DNA of 64,000 bases from Enterococcus diestrammenae (GCF_009933255.1 NZ_MAEI01000053.1:1-64000), one strand, 5' to 3'; shown: positions 45,010 through 55,209, numbered from the stretch's first letter. Numbers and translations are program-made. The notes: generated by a model from the sequence alone, not told the origin.

Positions 45010-45531
45010 TCAGCGTTTAAAAGTAAAGTGTAAATCAGCAATTGGTTCGAAATCTCGTCCATAGTACTGTACTTGCCAGCCGGCTTTTGTAGCCTCAATC
45101 ACCGCGAAGGCTTTTTTCTGAATCGGCCCGCGGGGTTGGGAGATGCTGCCAGGATTTAAATACAAACGATGCTGCACCACTTCACAACCGATTTGATGGG
45201 TATGCCCAAAGAGGACAATCGTCGCATCTTGTTCCCTCGCCTCATAAGCGATTTCACTCAAGCCAAAACGGACATTGGATAAATGGCCATGGGTCACATA
45301 AATCCGGTCCAAGTTTGTTTGGAGGATTCGGCGCTCGTGATACCCACTATCAAAATCGCAATTTCCTCCGACTACCTGATAAACATTAAACAACGGATCA
45401 GCTGCAGGTAGCTCAGAATCCCCACAATGGATTAACAGGGAAACACGATCTTGGAATTTTTCTAAAATATCTACGAGAATTTGTCGATCTCCATGGCTAT
45501 CTGACACCACTAAAATCTTTTCTGCATTCAT
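45010..45531 (-). CDS. YfcE/MJ0936-type metallophosphoesterase
   Basis: A 173-residue calcineurin-like phosphodiesterase. Metal ligands are visible in VVSDSHGD, IHCGDSE, VGGNCD, VTHGH and FGHTH. Substrate unknown; Bacillus YsnB is the neighbour in the same racE-ysnA-ysnB order. The ATG at 45531 follows GAGGAGGTG; the longer frame to 45588 is not needed. Translation is coupled to the upstream fusion gene by close spacing. Confidence 0.9.
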   Translation of the reverse strand: MNAEKILVVSDSHGDRQILVDILEKFQDRVSLLIHCGDSELPAADPLFNVYQVVGGNCDFDSGYHERRILQTNLDRIYVTHGHLSNVRFGLSEIAYEAREQDATIVLFGHTHQIGCEVVQHRLYLNPGSISQPRGPIQKKAFAVIEATKAGWQVQYYGRDFEPIADLHFTFKR

Positions 45532-45588
45532 TTTTACACCTCCTCGTTGGTCTCTAATTTTAAGCAGCCCCTCAGCTATCCTCTTCAC

Positions 45589-46941
45589 TTAGGCTTTAGG
45601 GGCATCTTCTAACCATTGTTGCCACTGGGCTTGGAGTTTTGCTAACGCTTGGCCTCGATGACTGAGGTGATTTTTTTCCGCTGGTAACAGTTCAGCTGAA
45701 GTTTTATCTGATCCCAGTGGTACAAACAATGGATCATAACCAAAGCCGTGTTCACCTCGGGGAATCCGGCCAATGTGTCCTGGCCAATCCGCCTCCACCA
45801 CTAAACTCTCTTTGCCAGGAGCCGCAAATACCAAGGTACAATGGAAACGAGCGGTTCGTTTTTCATCCGGTACGTCGGTTAACTCGTATAAAAGTTTGGC
45901 ATTATTGGCAGCATCACTTTTTTGTGGACCTGCAAAACGAGCGGAAAAAATCCCCGGTAACCCGGCCAACGCATCCACCACCAAGCCACTATCGTCTGCC
46001 AAAACAGGTCGTTTGAGTATTTGCGCAATTGTTTCAGCTTTCAATCGCGCATTTTCTTCAAAGGTTTTCCCCGTTTCCGCGACTTCTGCTAGTTCAGGGA
46101 AATCCTTTAAGGTTTGAATTTCGTAACCACCTTTGGCAAACATGGCGGCAAATTCTTTGGCTTTTCCAAGATTACCTGTTGCAATGACTACCGTTTTTTC
46201 TGGACTGGGGGCGTGATCGACTTCCAATAAGGCTTCTTTTTGGAAAGCAATCACTGATTCAATGGCACTTTTACCATAGAGAATCATCTCATTTAAATCC
46301 TCTCCAGAAAAGGTTGTTTCTTCGCCACTGGCTTGGATTTCAACAAAACGGCCACTTTCGGTCATCACTAAGTTCAATCCTGCCTCACTGGCGTTACTTT
46401 CCTCATCATCCAAATCCACCACACAAGCGCCCCCCGCCAAAATACCGACACGAATCGCTGCTAAATGTTCTTTAATCGGATCCTGAAGGAGAATGTTTTG
46501 AGCCAATAATTTATCTACTGCTAGACGGAGTGCCACAAAGGCCCCGGTAATACTCGCGGCTACAGCACTTCCATCCGCTTGCAAAACATCACAATCGACG
46601 ATGATGTGGCGTTCCCCGAGTTTTTTCAAATCCACTACTTTTGATAGCGAGCGAGTAATTAGCTGCTGAATGCTCCATCGATAACCACTAGCTTCCCCTT
46701 CTCCACTACTTTGGCATTGACGAGTATGCGTCGCTCTTGGTAGCATTCGGTATTCCCCAGAGACTATGCCTTGGCCTTTGCCCTTCAGTTGGGCGGGTAC
46801 CTCATCTTGGACAGTCGCTCCACAGACCACTACGGTGTCGCCAAAAGAAACCACAGCTGAACCTTCTGGGTATTTATACACATTTGTTTCAATCGAAAGC
46901 GGCCGCAACGTTTGCGGATTTCTACCATCGTGTCTAATCAT
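45589..46941 (-). CDS. RNase PH-like domain fused to XTP/dITP pyrophosphatase
   Basis: A 450-residue two-domain protein. Residues 1-240 follow RNase PH ([39 protein letters not shown]). Residues about 248-450 are the RdgB/HAM1 house-cleaning NTPase with [20 protein letters not shown] and SHRGQA all intact, so that half should be active. In the RNase PH half, the arginines that bind phosphate in Bacillus (Arg86 and Arg126) align with Tyr87 and Val127, so phosphorolysis is doubtful. The fusion and the murI-yfcE context are typical of Lactobacillales. Confidence 0.9.
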   Translation of the reverse strand: MIRHDGRNPQTLRPLSIETNVYKYPEGSAVVSFGDTVVVCGATVQDEVPAQLKGKGQGIVSGEYRMLPRATHTRQCQSSGEGEASGYRWSIQQLITRSLSKVVDLKKLGERHIIVDCDVLQADGSAVAASITGAFVALRLAVDKLLAQNILLQDPIKEHLAAIRVGILAGGACVVDLDDEESNASEAGLNLVMTESGRFVEIQASGEETTFSGEDLNEMILYGKSAIESVIAFQKEALLEVDHAPSPEKTVVIATGNLGKAKEFAAMFAKGGYEIQTLKDFPELAEVAETGKTFEENARLKAETIAQILKRPVLADDSGLVVDALAGLPGIFSARFAGPQKSDAANNAKLLYELTDVPDEKRTARFHCTLVFAAPGKESLVVEADWPGHIGRIPRGEHGFGYDPLFVPLGSDKTSAELLPAEKNHLSHRGQALAKLQAQWQQWLEDAPKA

Positions 46942-46980
46942 CGAATCTCCCTTTTTCTTAAAAATTATCTTTCCAAACAG

Positions 46981-47787
46981 TTATTTTCCTAAATCCACAT
47001 GTTCCGAAGTCACTTTCACTGGCAACCAATCATTAGCAATTTCGTCAAACATTTTCGTGGAGCCCGTGGTGAAAAAGTGGCAGGATCCCACATTTGCGGG
47101 ATCAGGGTTACCAATATTGAAATAATCCAATAAGACGCTGACTTCCCCCACGGTTTCCGCGCCAGAATCAATCAAGGTGATTGCCGGTCCCATATAGTTT
47201 TGAATTAGCGGGCGCAACAATGGATAATGCGTACAGCCTAGGATTAAGGTATCAATTTTTTTCCCTCTTAATGGTTTGAGGCTTTCAGCTACCACTTTCT
47301 TCGCAATCGAGGAATGGTATTCATTGCTTTCGACAATCGGGACAAACTTCGGACAAGCTAAGCCAAAAATTTGTGTCTGGCTACTTTTCGCTGCAATTGC
47401 CCGATGATAAGAATGGCTCTTGATGGTTCCTTGGGTGCCAATCACGCCGATCCGTCCTGTAGTGGTGGCCTTTACAGCCGCACGAGTCCCCGGTAAAATA
47501 ACCCCCACCACCGGTATCGGTAGTTCTTCGCGGATCGTCTCCAGCGCCACTGCCGTCGCTGTATTACAAGCAATCACTAACAGTTTTATTTCTTGCTTCA
47601 TCAAAAAATTGGCCATCTGTCGGGTAAAAGTCACCACCTGTTCAGCCGGTCGTGGCCCGTATGGACAACGAGCGGTATCCCCTAAGTACACAAAAGCTTC
47701 ATTGGGTAACTGCCGTAACGCTTCTTTGACGACCGTCAAGCCCCCTACCCCAGAATCAATAAAACCGATGGGACGTTGTTCGTTCAT
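46981..47787 (-). CDS. murI: glutamate racemase
   Basis: A 268-residue cofactor-independent racemase that supplies D-glutamate for peptidoglycan. The two catalytic cysteines are in VIACNTAT (about 73) and GCTHYPLL (about 185), and the N-terminal GFIDSGVGGLTV and GDTARCPYG are family signatures. It is first in the murI-rph/rdgB-yfcE unit, only 39 bases before the fusion gene. Confidence 0.95.
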   Translation of the reverse strand: MNEQRPIGFIDSGVGGLTVVKEALRQLPNEAFVYLGDTARCPYGPRPAEQVVTFTRQMANFLMKQEIKLLVIACNTATAVALETIREELPIPVVGVILPGTRAAVKATTTGRIGVIGTQGTIKSHSYHRAIAAKSSQTQIFGLACPKFVPIVESNEYHSSIAKKVVAESLKPLRGKKIDTLILGCTHYPLLRPLIQNYMGPAITLIDSGAETVGEVSVLLDYFNIGNPDPANVGSCHFFTTGSTKMFDEIANDWLPVKVTSEHVDLGK

Positions 47788-48094
47788 ATTTTTTCAGTCC
47801 TCTACTAAATGCCTTCATTAAAAATCAGAGTACCTTATTTTCGCCTTTTTCGTCAAAGATTTCAAGTACCGCCTTTTAGAAGTCTTAGGAACTATCGAGG
47901 CGTCTTACTAAACAGCTAATCACTGGCTTTATGAGCTAGCCTCCGCTACTTCCTACAAGCAGATGAAGCAAATGTCCGCAAGCCCCCTTAATGAAGCCAG
48001 AAACATAGCTATGGTAGGTCGCCCCTCCAGATATTCCAGCGCTAAACACATTTCCTCAGATCGTTTATTGCTAGCCATCAACAATATGCCAAAA

Positions 48095-48132
48095 GCGGGA
48101 AGGCTCTCAGCTACAAGCTGAAACCTTCCCGC
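48095..48132 (-). terminator. terminator of the glutamine-type ABC operon
   Basis: GCGGGAAGG/CTTCCCGC stem with an inner CAGCT/AGCTG pair, T run on the minus strand. The stretch 47788-48094 holds no supported gene. Confidence 0.75.
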
Positions 48133-48169
48133 TAATTGTTCCTTGCGTTCACGTTGTTTTGTAAACTTG

Positions 48170-48829
48170 TTAATAATTATATTGCCGCCGTTCCAAGTAC
48201 TTTGATAACAAGGACAAGACATAACAAATCACAAAGTACATGACTGTCATAGCGACAAACATCGGAATCACATAATTCTCATTTTGGCCATAGATGATTT
48301 TGGCATTGTGAGTCAGTTCCGGCAAGCTGATGATTACTGCTAATGAAGTATCTTTGATTAACGAAATCAATTGACTCACCAAAGCCGGAATCATGGATTT
48401 GAAAGCTTGTGGTATCAAGATACTCAACATGGTCTCCGTATAGGATAATCCTGTCGATAAGCCGGCTTCCATCTGACCTTTGGGAACGGCATTTAAGCCC
48501 GCCCGAAAAATTTCCGACAACATCGCTGATTCAAAAATCGTCAACGCTGCCACTGCGGCCCAAAAGATTGACAGCTTGATCCCAACTTGCGGGAGGGCAA
48601 AATAAGTAAAGAAGATAATCAACAACAATGGCAAGTTGCGAATGATGTCCACCACTAAGCCAACAATTTTGGATAAAAAGGGAATCTTCGCAAAACGCAC
48701 CACCCCTAGTAGGCCACCAATGAAGAAACTCAAAAGGATCGCAGTCACTGAAACGAGAATCGTCACCAGGAGTCCATCCACTAGAAAGCTTAAATTTGCA
48801 TAAGAATATGCCTCAATAAAGTTTTGCAT
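48170..48829 (-). CDS. amino acid ABC transporter permease, second
   Basis: A 219-residue permease of the polar amino acid (GlnP/HisMQ) family. Five membrane helices are apparent; the cytoplasmic EAA loop is EAGLSTGLSYTETMLSILIPQA. It pairs with the permease gene just upstream to form the transmembrane channel of a glutamine- or glutamate-type importer. Last gene of a four-gene operon that ends in a terminator at 48095. Confidence 0.92.
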   Translation of the reverse strand: MQNFIEAYSYANLSFLVDGLLVTILVSVTAILLSFFIGGLLGVVRFAKIPFLSKIVGLVVDIIRNLPLLLIIFFTYFALPQVGIKLSIFWAAVAALTIFESAMLSEIFRAGLNAVPKGQMEAGLSTGLSYTETMLSILIPQAFKSMIPALVSQLISLIKDTSLAVIISLPELTHNAKIIYGQNENYVIPMFVAMTVMYFVICYVLSLLSKYLERRQYNY

Positions 48830-48849
48830 AATTGGTCACGGCTCCTTTC

Positions 48850-49497
48850 TCAGTCGGTAATCGCCCAACGTTTTTCAAGATGATTCATTAAATAAGACAA
48901 TGGCAAGGTCAATACCAGGTAAAACAATCCGGCAATAATATACGTATTAAACGTATCAAAGGTGGTACTAGCAACGGAATCCGCCTGATACATCAAATCT
49001 AAACCAGCGACCATTGCTAACACTGAGGAATTTTTCACCAAGTTTATAAATTGGTTGCCCAAAGGTGGGATGACAATTTTAAAAGCTTGAGGTAAGACAA
49101 TGTGCCTCATTGTTTGCCAATAGGTGAAACCCGATGACAGCCCCGCCTCCATCTGACCTTTAGGAACCGTTTGAATCCCCGAGCGGACTGTTTCCGCGAT
49201 AAAAGCGGAGGTATAAATAATCAAGGCAATGGTTCCCGCTTGAAAACCGTCTAACACTACCCAATACATCGGTACCACTACGACAAAAAACATGGCAATG
49301 ATCAGTAACGGGATATTTCGGAAAAATTCCACGTAGGCTTTTGCCAATCCAGCGATCCACTTATTATGAGAAAGCTGAAAAATCGCCATCAAGGTTCCAA
49401 TCAGCAAACTAAAGACCAAAGCGATTAAGCTGGAGTTGATGGTAATTTTAAAGCCTTCTAAAAAAACACTATGGTACTCTTGAAATAATTGAATCAT
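48850..49497 (-). CDS. amino acid ABC transporter permease, first
   Basis: A 215-residue permease of the same family as its neighbour. Hydrophobic helices span about 15-40, 55-80, 88-112 and 180-205, with the EAA loop EAGLSSGFTYWQTMRHIVLPQA facing the ATPase. The gene lies between the binding protein and the second permease, 20 bases from each, so one operon. Heterodimeric permeases are typical of the glutamate/glutamine GluABCD-like systems. Confidence 0.92.
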   Translation of the reverse strand: MIQLFQEYHSVFLEGFKITINSSLIALVFSLLIGTLMAIFQLSHNKWIAGLAKAYVEFFRNIPLLIIAMFFVVVVPMYWVVLDGFQAGTIALIIYTSAFIAETVRSGIQTVPKGQMEAGLSSGFTYWQTMRHIVLPQAFKIVIPPLGNQFINLVKNSSVLAMVAGLDLMYQADSVASTTFDTFNTYIIAGLFYLVLTLPLSYLMNHLEKRWAITD

Positions 49498-49516
49498 ATT
49501 AACCTCTGCTCCTTTC

Positions 49517-50326
49517 TTAGTCTTTCACCCGGCCGTCTTCCGTTTCTGGGAACCACTTATCAAAAATCCGGTCATAAGTTCCATCTTGATGCATCTCAGC
49601 TAAGGCCTCATTGACTTCTTTCAAAAAGTTATCCTGCCCTTTGTTGATTGCAATCCCATAAGGCTCCTGCGTAAAGGCCCCACCTGCCAGTTGGTATTCA
49701 GGGTTTTGAGAAGCCATACCGAGCAAAATTGCATTATCAGTGGTCATGGCATCGCCTTGTCCAGATTGTAAAGCGATAAAGCATTCCGCGTAATTTTCCC
49801 ATTCTAAAACGGTGGTCTCTGGCGCAGCTTTTTTAATATTGTCCACTGATGTCGAGCCTTTGACTGCTAAAACTGTGGTGCCAGCTCCTAAATCTTCAAT
49901 CCCCTTAATCCCACTATCCTTTTTCACTAAGAGGGATTGGCCAGCATCAAAATAGACATCCGAAAAATTAACTTGTTGTTTCCGCTCTTCAGTGATGGTC
50001 ATGGTAGCGATGATGGCATCGATATTCCCATTTTTCAACAACGGGATCCGGGTTTTCGAAGTCACTTCGACGAAAATCGCACTGGCGTCAGGACCCAGTA
50101 TTTTTTCGGTAATCCCACGGGCAATATCGATATCAAATCCTTTGACTTCTTTAGTTTTGACATCCATCATCCCGAAAAGGCGGGTATCATTTTTTACCCC
50201 CCAAGTGATGGAGTTGCTTTCTTTACTGGTTTGCGATATATCTCGATCTGCGACTTTTTCGCCACAAGCTCCTAGAAACAGCAGCATTAAACAAAGAGAA
50301 GCCACTGCAAGCAATCGATTTTTCAT
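49517..50326 (-). CDS. amino acid ABC transporter substrate-binding lipoprotein
   Basis: A 269-residue solute-binding lipoprotein (family 3). The lipobox LGAC sets Cys at about 21. The two lobes carry VKGFDIDIARGI and the ligand-binding TKTRIPLLKNGNIDAIIATMT segment, which suggests a glutamate/glutamine ligand. The ATG at 50326 follows GGAGGGAAGG; the longer frame would overlap the ATPase gene. Second in the operon. Confidence 0.92.
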   Translation of the reverse strand: MKNRLLAVASLCLMLLFLGACGEKVADRDISQTSKESNSITWGVKNDTRLFGMMDVKTKEVKGFDIDIARGITEKILGPDASAIFVEVTSKTRIPLLKNGNIDAIIATMTITEERKQQVNFSDVYFDAGQSLLVKKDSGIKGIEDLGAGTTVLAVKGSTSVDNIKKAAPETTVLEWENYAECFIALQSGQGDAMTTDNAILLGMASQNPEYQLAGGAFTQEPYGIAINKGQDNFLKEVNEALAEMHQDGTYDRIFDKWFPETEDGRVKD

Positions 50327-50339
50327 AGCCTTCCCTCCA

Positions 50340-51077
50340 TTAATGATTGATGACTTTGCTGATAAATTGTTGCGCCCGATCCGATTGCGGGTTTTCAAAG
50401 AACTCTTCAGGATTGCGACTTTCTTCAACAACTTCCCCGTCTGCCATAAAAATAACCCGGTCAGCAACTTCCCGAGCAAAGCCCATTTCATGGGTCACCA
50501 CAATCATCGTCATGCCATCTCTAGCAATTTTTTTCATGACGTTCAAGACATCCCCGATCATCTCTGGGTCGAGAGCCGACGTCGGTTCATCAAAAAGAAG
50601 AACTTCTGGTTTCATAGCGAGACCACGAGCGATCGCCACTCGTTGTTGCTGCCCTCCGGATAAAGTAGCGGGGTACACATCTTTTTTGTCTAGCATCCCA
50701 ACACGGTCTAGTAATTTTTCAGCTGTTTTCGTCGCATCTTCTTGGCTTTCTTTCAAGACTTTCATCGGTGCCAAGGTAATATTCTCAACAACGGTTTTAT
50801 TAGGATATAAGTTGAAGTGCTGAAACACCATCCCTATATTTTTCCGAATTTCAGTTAGTTTGGTACTTTTGTCTCGCAAATCTTTGCCATTGATTAAAAG
50901 CTGCCCGGAAGAAATGCTTTCTAAGCCATTGATACAGCGAAGCATCGTACTTTTACCCGAACCAGAAGGCCCGATTACGACGACCACTTCCCCTTGTTCA
51001 AACTGTAAATTAATATTTTTTAATGCATGAAACTTTCCATAAAACTTATCCACATTCACAAAATCAATCATCGCCAT
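50340..51077 (-). CDS. glnQ: amino acid ABC transporter ATP-binding protein, GlnQ type
   Basis: A 245-residue ATPase. Walker [10 protein letters not shown] (about 38-46), Q loop [10 protein letters not shown], signature LSGGQQQR, Walker [13 protein letters not shown] and the H loop VTHEMGFA are all intact. It energises import through the two permeases. ATG 51077 follows AAGGAGG. First gene of the four-gene glnQ-binding protein-permease-permease operon. Confidence 0.93.
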   Translation of the reverse strand: MAMIDFVNVDKFYGKFHALKNINLQFEQGEVVVVIGPSGSGKSTMLRCINGLESISSGQLLINGKDLRDKSTKLTEIRKNIGMVFQHFNLYPNKTVVENITLAPMKVLKESQEDATKTAEKLLDRVGMLDKKDVYPATLSGGQQQRVAIARGLAMKPEVLLFDEPTSALDPEMIGDVLNVMKKIARDGMTMIVVTHEMGFAREVADRVIFMADGEVVEESRNPEEFFENPQSDRAQQFISKVINH

Positions 51078-51122
51078 GCGGTTATCCTCCTTAAATCACG
51101 ATTATTTTTTCATTTAATATTT

Positions 51123-51152
51123 ATTATAGACGTTTTTTTGACAAATTGTAAA
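51123..51152 (-). promoter_or_regulatory. promoter of the glutamine-type ABC operon
   Basis: On the minus strand TTTACA (51147-51152) and TATAAT (51123-51128), 18-base spacer, 45 bases before the start codon. Confidence 0.7.
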
Positions 51153-51357
51153 GAATAAAACGCCTATTACGTATAAATATTCTGAATTTTTCTATAGTTG
51201 TTTGGCAAATGAAACAGTTTTTCCGCTCTTTTTCATAACAAGAAAAAAACTGAGATAGTCGCTTTATCAGTGATTTTTCAGGTGTTTTTCACTTTTTCCA
51301 TAAAAATCAAACCTCTGACAATTGTCTGCATTTTGCGACAAGCCTTCCTTTTTCCGG

Positions 51358-51386
51358 TTGTTTCTTAATCTAAAAAAAGGTACACT
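51358..51386 (+). promoter_or_regulatory. trpS promoter
   Basis: TTGTTT (51358-51363) and TACACT (51381-51386), 17-base spacer. The leader is too short (about 30 bases) for a T-box. Confidence 0.65.
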
Positions 51387-51423
51387 GACAGAGACAACTA
51401 TTTTTAAGGAGCAGGTGAAATCA

Positions 51424-52434
51424 TTGAGTAATACCATATTAACCGGCGACCGTCCCACGGGAAAACTGCACTTGGGTCATTACGTCGGATCTCTTAAAAA
51501 ACGTGTGGAGATGCAAGCAGATCCAGCAAACAAGCTCTTTATCATGATCGCTGACATGCAAGCATTGACTGACAATGCTAAAAATCCCGAAAAAGTCTCC
51601 GCCAATGTCTTAGAGGTCGCCCTTGACTACTTGGCAATCGGTTTAGATCCTACGAAAACAACCATTTTTATTCAGTCCCAAATCCCCCAATTGGCGGAAT
51701 TGACGATGTACTACCTCAATTTGGTCTCAGTAGGTCGCGTTCGACGTAATCCAACAGTCAAAACCGAAATCCAACAAAAAAACTTTGGTGAAGGCGTACC
51801 TACCGGATTCTTTATCTATCCCGTCTCGCAAGCAGCCGATATCACTGCCTTCAAAGCCAACTTGGTACCCGTCGGAGAAGATCAAAAGCCGATGTTGGAA
51901 CAAACTCAAGAAATCGTACACACCTTTAATCACACCTATCAGGAAGTGTTAGTGGAACCCAAAGCCGTCTTACCACCTAAAGGCCAAGGACGCCTGCCGG
52001 GTATTGATGGGAATGGCAAGATGAGTAAGTCTCTAGGTAATGGGATCTATCTTGCTGATTCGGCTGACGTCTTAGCCAAAAAAGTGATGAGTATGTATAC
52101 CGATCCAAACCATATTCATGTGGAAGATCCTGGGCAAGTCGAAGGCAACATGGTCTTCACCTATCTGGATGTCTTTGGTACAGACAAAGAAGCGATTGCT
52201 GAAATGAAAGACCATTACCGTCGCGGTGGTCTAGGTGATGTTAAAATCAAACGTTACCTGATCGAAGTTTTGGAAGCCGAATTCGGTCCGATTCGTGCTC
52301 GGCGGGAAGAATTTGCGAAAGATTCCGCAGCCGTTATGGAAATGTTACAAAAAGGCAGCGAACAAGCCGAAATCGTTGCAGCCAACACTTTAGCAGAAGT
52401 TAAAAAAGCCATGGGCATCGCTTATTTCGACTAA
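51424..52434 (+). CDS. trpS: tryptophanyl-tRNA synthetase
   Basis: A 336-residue class I synthetase. The HIGH-like motif HLGH is at about 16-19 ([17 protein letters not shown]) and KMSKS at about 199-203. The start is TTG 51424, preceded by AAGGAGCAGGTG with a suitable gap; an ATG 40 codons upstream lies before the promoter. It charges tRNA-Trp. Monocistronic. Confidence 0.95.
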   Translation: MSNTILTGDRPTGKLHLGHYVGSLKKRVEMQADPANKLFIMIADMQALTDNAKNPEKVSANVLEVALDYLAIGLDPTKTTIFIQSQIPQLAELTMYYLNLVSVGRVRRNPTVKTEIQQKNFGEGVPTGFFIYPVSQAADITAFKANLVPVGEDQKPMLEQTQEIVHTFNHTYQEVLVEPKAVLPPKGQGRLPGIDGNGKMSKSLGNGIYLADSADVLAKKVMSMYTDPNHIHVEDPGQVEGNMVFTYLDVFGTDKEAIAEMKDHYRRGGLGDVKIKRYLIEVLEAEFGPIRARREEFAKDSAAVMEMLQKGSEQAEIVAANTLAEVKKAMGIAYFD

Positions 52435-52477
52435 GGCTAACCCTTAGAAAGGCTAAAGGAACTCCTTCAGCCCAAAG

Positions 52478-52571
52478 ATGCTAGCTGAACTTAGCGGCTT
52501 TTGCTTAGTCTAACCGTATGCGGTAGCTGGGCTCCTTCGTGAAGCCAAACATCGTTAAACTTGGTATGATG
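52478..52571 (+). repeat. dispersed intergenic repeat, partial copy 2
   Basis: GCTAGCTGAACTTAGCGGCT..TGCTTAG..GAACYGTATGCG and GCTCCTT..GAAGYCAAACAT align by eye with 58140-58225. Shorter than the other copies. Confidence 0.5.
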
Positions 52572-52614
52572 GCATTTATGCTTATGACAATTTTCTAATA
52601 TCTTAGACTATAAA

Positions 52615-52652
52615 AAAACTCTCTACCCTATGTTTGTGGTAGAGAGTTTTTT
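52615..52652 (+). terminator. bidirectional terminator between trpS and the helicase gene
   Basis: AAAACTCTCTACC/GGTAGAGAGTTTT, loop of ten bases, T and A runs on both sides. Confidence 0.9.
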
Positions 52653-52692
52653 ACTGTGTCTCTTGTTCTATCGCAATCGCAGTCAAAGCCAG

Positions 52693-55050
52693 TTAAACGG
52701 TGTTCTGGGTTCTCCAAAAATCTGACAACTCTGCTTGTAACTGCTGGGTATCATGGACTAAACGGGCATGACGCCAATGCTGGGGAAAGAGTTTCTGATA
52801 TCTGGGGGAGATAAACCGCTGATCTAACAGTAAGACCACCCCAAAATCCGATACATCGCGAATAACGCGACCAGCTGCTTGTAACACTTTATTCATTCCC
52901 GGCAGTTGATAGGCGTATTCAAATCCCTTGCCCTGAGCGTCATCGAAATAGTTTTTGATTAAGTCTTGCTCATGATTCATCTGTGGCAGTCCTACACCAA
53001 CAATGGCGGTCCCAATCAAGCGGTCCCCTTTTAAATCAATCCCTTCCGAAAATATGCCTCCCAAAACGCAAAAGCCCACCAAGGTTTCAATAGGATTTGC
53101 CTCAAACCGTGCTAAGAAAGCCTCCCGCTCCTCTTCAACCATCTGCGTATCTTGAATTAAACAAGTGATCTCTGGATGATTGCTGGCAAAAAGGCTGGCT
53201 ACTTCATCCAAGTATTGATAAGAAGGAAAAAACACCAAATAATTGCCAGTTTTGCCCGTAACCATTTGATAAATAGCATCAACGACTAGTGGCAAACTAG
53301 CTTGGCGCTTACGATAAGTCGTTTCAATATAATCAGCTACTAAAATCCGTTGGTGTTCTGGCGGAAAAGGACTCGGAAGTTTGTAACGCAAGGCTTCCTT
53401 TCCACCTCCAAGAACATCTTGATAATAAGCTAACGGGGTAAAACTGGCCGAAAATAACAAGGCACTTTTACCTTTCGCCAACATCTGATCGAGAAAAGGT
53501 GCTGGCGCGATACAAAATAGTTTGATTTTCAAATCTGTATAAGTGCGTTCGATAGTAGTCTCAAAATGATCATCATAGATTTCTGAAATCCGCAAGAAAG
53601 CTTGGACTTCAAAATAATAGGCCAAACCAGTTTCTTCTGCAGGATTGCCAGGATTGGCCGCCAACCATTCTTTCATTTTTTCCGAAAAACCATACAAGCG
53701 GTTAATCAGACTCTCCGGCATCAGGGATTGGTGTTTAAAGCGCCAATCTTCTTCGATTGAGCGTTGTTGCAAGAGTTCAAATTCATTGTCGATTTGATTG
53801 AGACGACGATGCAATCCGCGAAAGCTTTTCGGCAGTTTTTCTTGAAAAGCGTTACCGCTATTACGGGACAGAGTCGCTGAATACATTTCCCGCGAACGAC
53901 TAACCAAATTATGGGCTTCATCAATCAGAAAGTAATAGTCCTCTTTTGGTTCCTCAAAAAAACGTCGCAAATAAACCGTCGGATCGAATAAATAATTGTA
54001 GTCACCAATAATGACATCGCAAAACAGACTGACATCTAATGATAATTCAAAGGGACAGAGCTCATGCTTTTTCCCGTAATGCTCAATAACTTCCCGTGTA
54101 ATTTGATTTTCATGATGAAGTAAATCCCACAAGCCTTCATTGATCCGATTGTAGTAGCCTTTAGCATAAGGACAGTGTTCTGGCGTACAATTACGCTCTT
54201 CTAGAAAACATATTTTATCCTTCGCTGTCAACGTCACCGATTTTGTTTGACTGCCATTCTTCGCTAACGCCTTGAGGGCATCTTCAGCGACTTGTCGGGT
54301 GATGGTTTTGGCAGTCAGATAAAAGCAACGATCACCATCTGCTTCTCCCATCGCCTTTAACGCTGGAAAAAGGGTGGAAATCGTTTTACCGGTGCCGGTG
54401 GGAGCTTCGACGAAAAGACGTCGAGAAGTCTTCAAGGTTTTATAAGCTGCCGCCGCCAGTTCTCGTTGCCCTTTACGAAAAGTTTCATAGGGAAAGGTCA
54501 ATTTGGTCAATGCCGTATTGCGAACTCTGCGCCAATCATCTTGGAATACCAACCATTTATGGTATTCCGTAAGTAAATGATCCATAAACAGTTGTAAGTC
54601 CGTCATCGTGAACTCGCGGCGGGTACGGGTGATGACTTCTTCTGTGGTCTGATAATAAGTCACCTGCACGGCTATCTCCGTCAACTGTTCCTGAAAAGCA
54701 TAAAGATAGCCATAGACCATCCCTTGAAAGAAAAACAGCTCCAACTGATCTTCTGACAAGTCTTCGAAATGAACTTCTGAAGTCTTAATTTCATCAATAA
54801 CTGTTTTACCAGCTTCATCACAAAAAATCCCATCAGCTCGTCCTTCGATGGTCAGAGAATCCTCTTGGACAGTCATGGTCCGTTTTAAGCTGACTTCCTT
54901 TGCATAATCCTCACCAGCAGCTTTCTGCAGTTTTCGATGGAGGCGGGCGCCTTCTTGTGCCGTGTGGTTTGAGACATGACGACTATCAATATCCCCTCGG
55001 CGTAAAGTAAATTCCACAATCTCACGAACGGAGATTTTTCCACGATCCAT
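52693..55050 (-). CDS. XPD/DinG-type helicase with Cas4-like nuclease domain, SOS-linked
   Basis: A 785-residue superfamily 2 DNA helicase. Residues about 1-185 form a PD-(D/E)XK (Cas4/RecB-like) region with EGRADGIFCDEAGKTVIDEIKTSE. The helicase core follows with EAPTGTGKTIST (about 215), four cysteines of an Fe-S domain (CFLEERNCTPEHC and further Cys), IDEAHNLVSR, and late QAAGRVIRD. It is likely a repair helicase/nuclease of the DinG-like subgroup. ATG 55050 follows AGGTGAGAG. A LexA-type box lies 52 bases upstream. Confidence 0.9.
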   Translation of the reverse strand: MDRGKISVREIVEFTLRRGDIDSRHVSNHTAQEGARLHRKLQKAAGEDYAKEVSLKRTMTVQEDSLTIEGRADGIFCDEAGKTVIDEIKTSEVHFEDLSEDQLELFFFQGMVYGYLYAFQEQLTEIAVQVTYYQTTEEVITRTRREFTMTDLQLFMDHLLTEYHKWLVFQDDWRRVRNTALTKLTFPYETFRKGQRELAAAAYKTLKTSRRLFVEAPTGTGKTISTLFPALKAMGEADGDRCFYLTAKTITRQVAEDALKALAKNGSQTKSVTLTAKDKICFLEERNCTPEHCPYAKGYYNRINEGLWDLLHHENQITREVIEHYGKKHELCPFELSLDVSLFCDVIIGDYNYLFDPTVYLRRFFEEPKEDYYFLIDEAHNLVSRSREMYSATLSRNSGNAFQEKLPKSFRGLHRRLNQIDNEFELLQQRSIEEDWRFKHQSLMPESLINRLYGFSEKMKEWLAANPGNPAEETGLAYYFEVQAFLRISEIYDDHFETTIERTYTDLKIKLFCIAPAPFLDQMLAKGKSALLFSASFTPLAYYQDVLGGGKEALRYKLPSPFPPEHQRILVADYIETTYRKRQASLPLVVDAIYQMVTGKTGNYLVFFPSYQYLDEVASLFASNHPEITCLIQDTQMVEEEREAFLARFEANPIETLVGFCVLGGIFSEGIDLKGDRLIGTAIVGVGLPQMNHEQDLIKNYFDDAQGKGFEYAYQLPGMNKVLQAAGRVIRDVSDFGVVLLLDQRFISPRYQKLFPQHWRHARLVHDTQQLQAELSDFWRTQNTV

Positions 55051-55101
55051 TTTCTCTCACCTGCTTTCTGCTAAACACTTTTCCGCTATATTTCCATTAG
55101 C

Positions 55102-55115
55102 CGAACATACGTTTA
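55102..55115. promoter_or_regulatory. LexA operator of the helicase gene
   Basis: CGAACATACGTTTA matches CGAACRNRYGTTYC at 12 of 14 positions. On the minus strand it lies just after an extended -10 TGGTATAAA. Repression by LexA and SOS induction are expected. Confidence 0.8.
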
Positions 55116-55209
55116 TACCATACCGTTTCACCTCAAAAAATGCAACTACTGCTCATTCAAGGACACGGTCTGTAAAACTATCAATTTTTCCCGACAAGCT
55201 TTATTACAC

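Noticed and set aside
47953..48222. Minus-strand open frame of 89 codons after the ABC operon
   Set aside because: It overlaps the second permease gene and spans the operon terminator; no ribosome site, and only vague similarity to transporter tails.
51387..51423. T-box in front of trpS
   Set aside because: The leader after the promoter is under 40 bases, too short for a T-box, and lacks the conserved element.
52693..55050. Cas4-like region as evidence for a CRISPR system
   Set aside because: The nuclease-like segment is part of a DinG/XPD-type helicase; no array or other cas gene is in the window.
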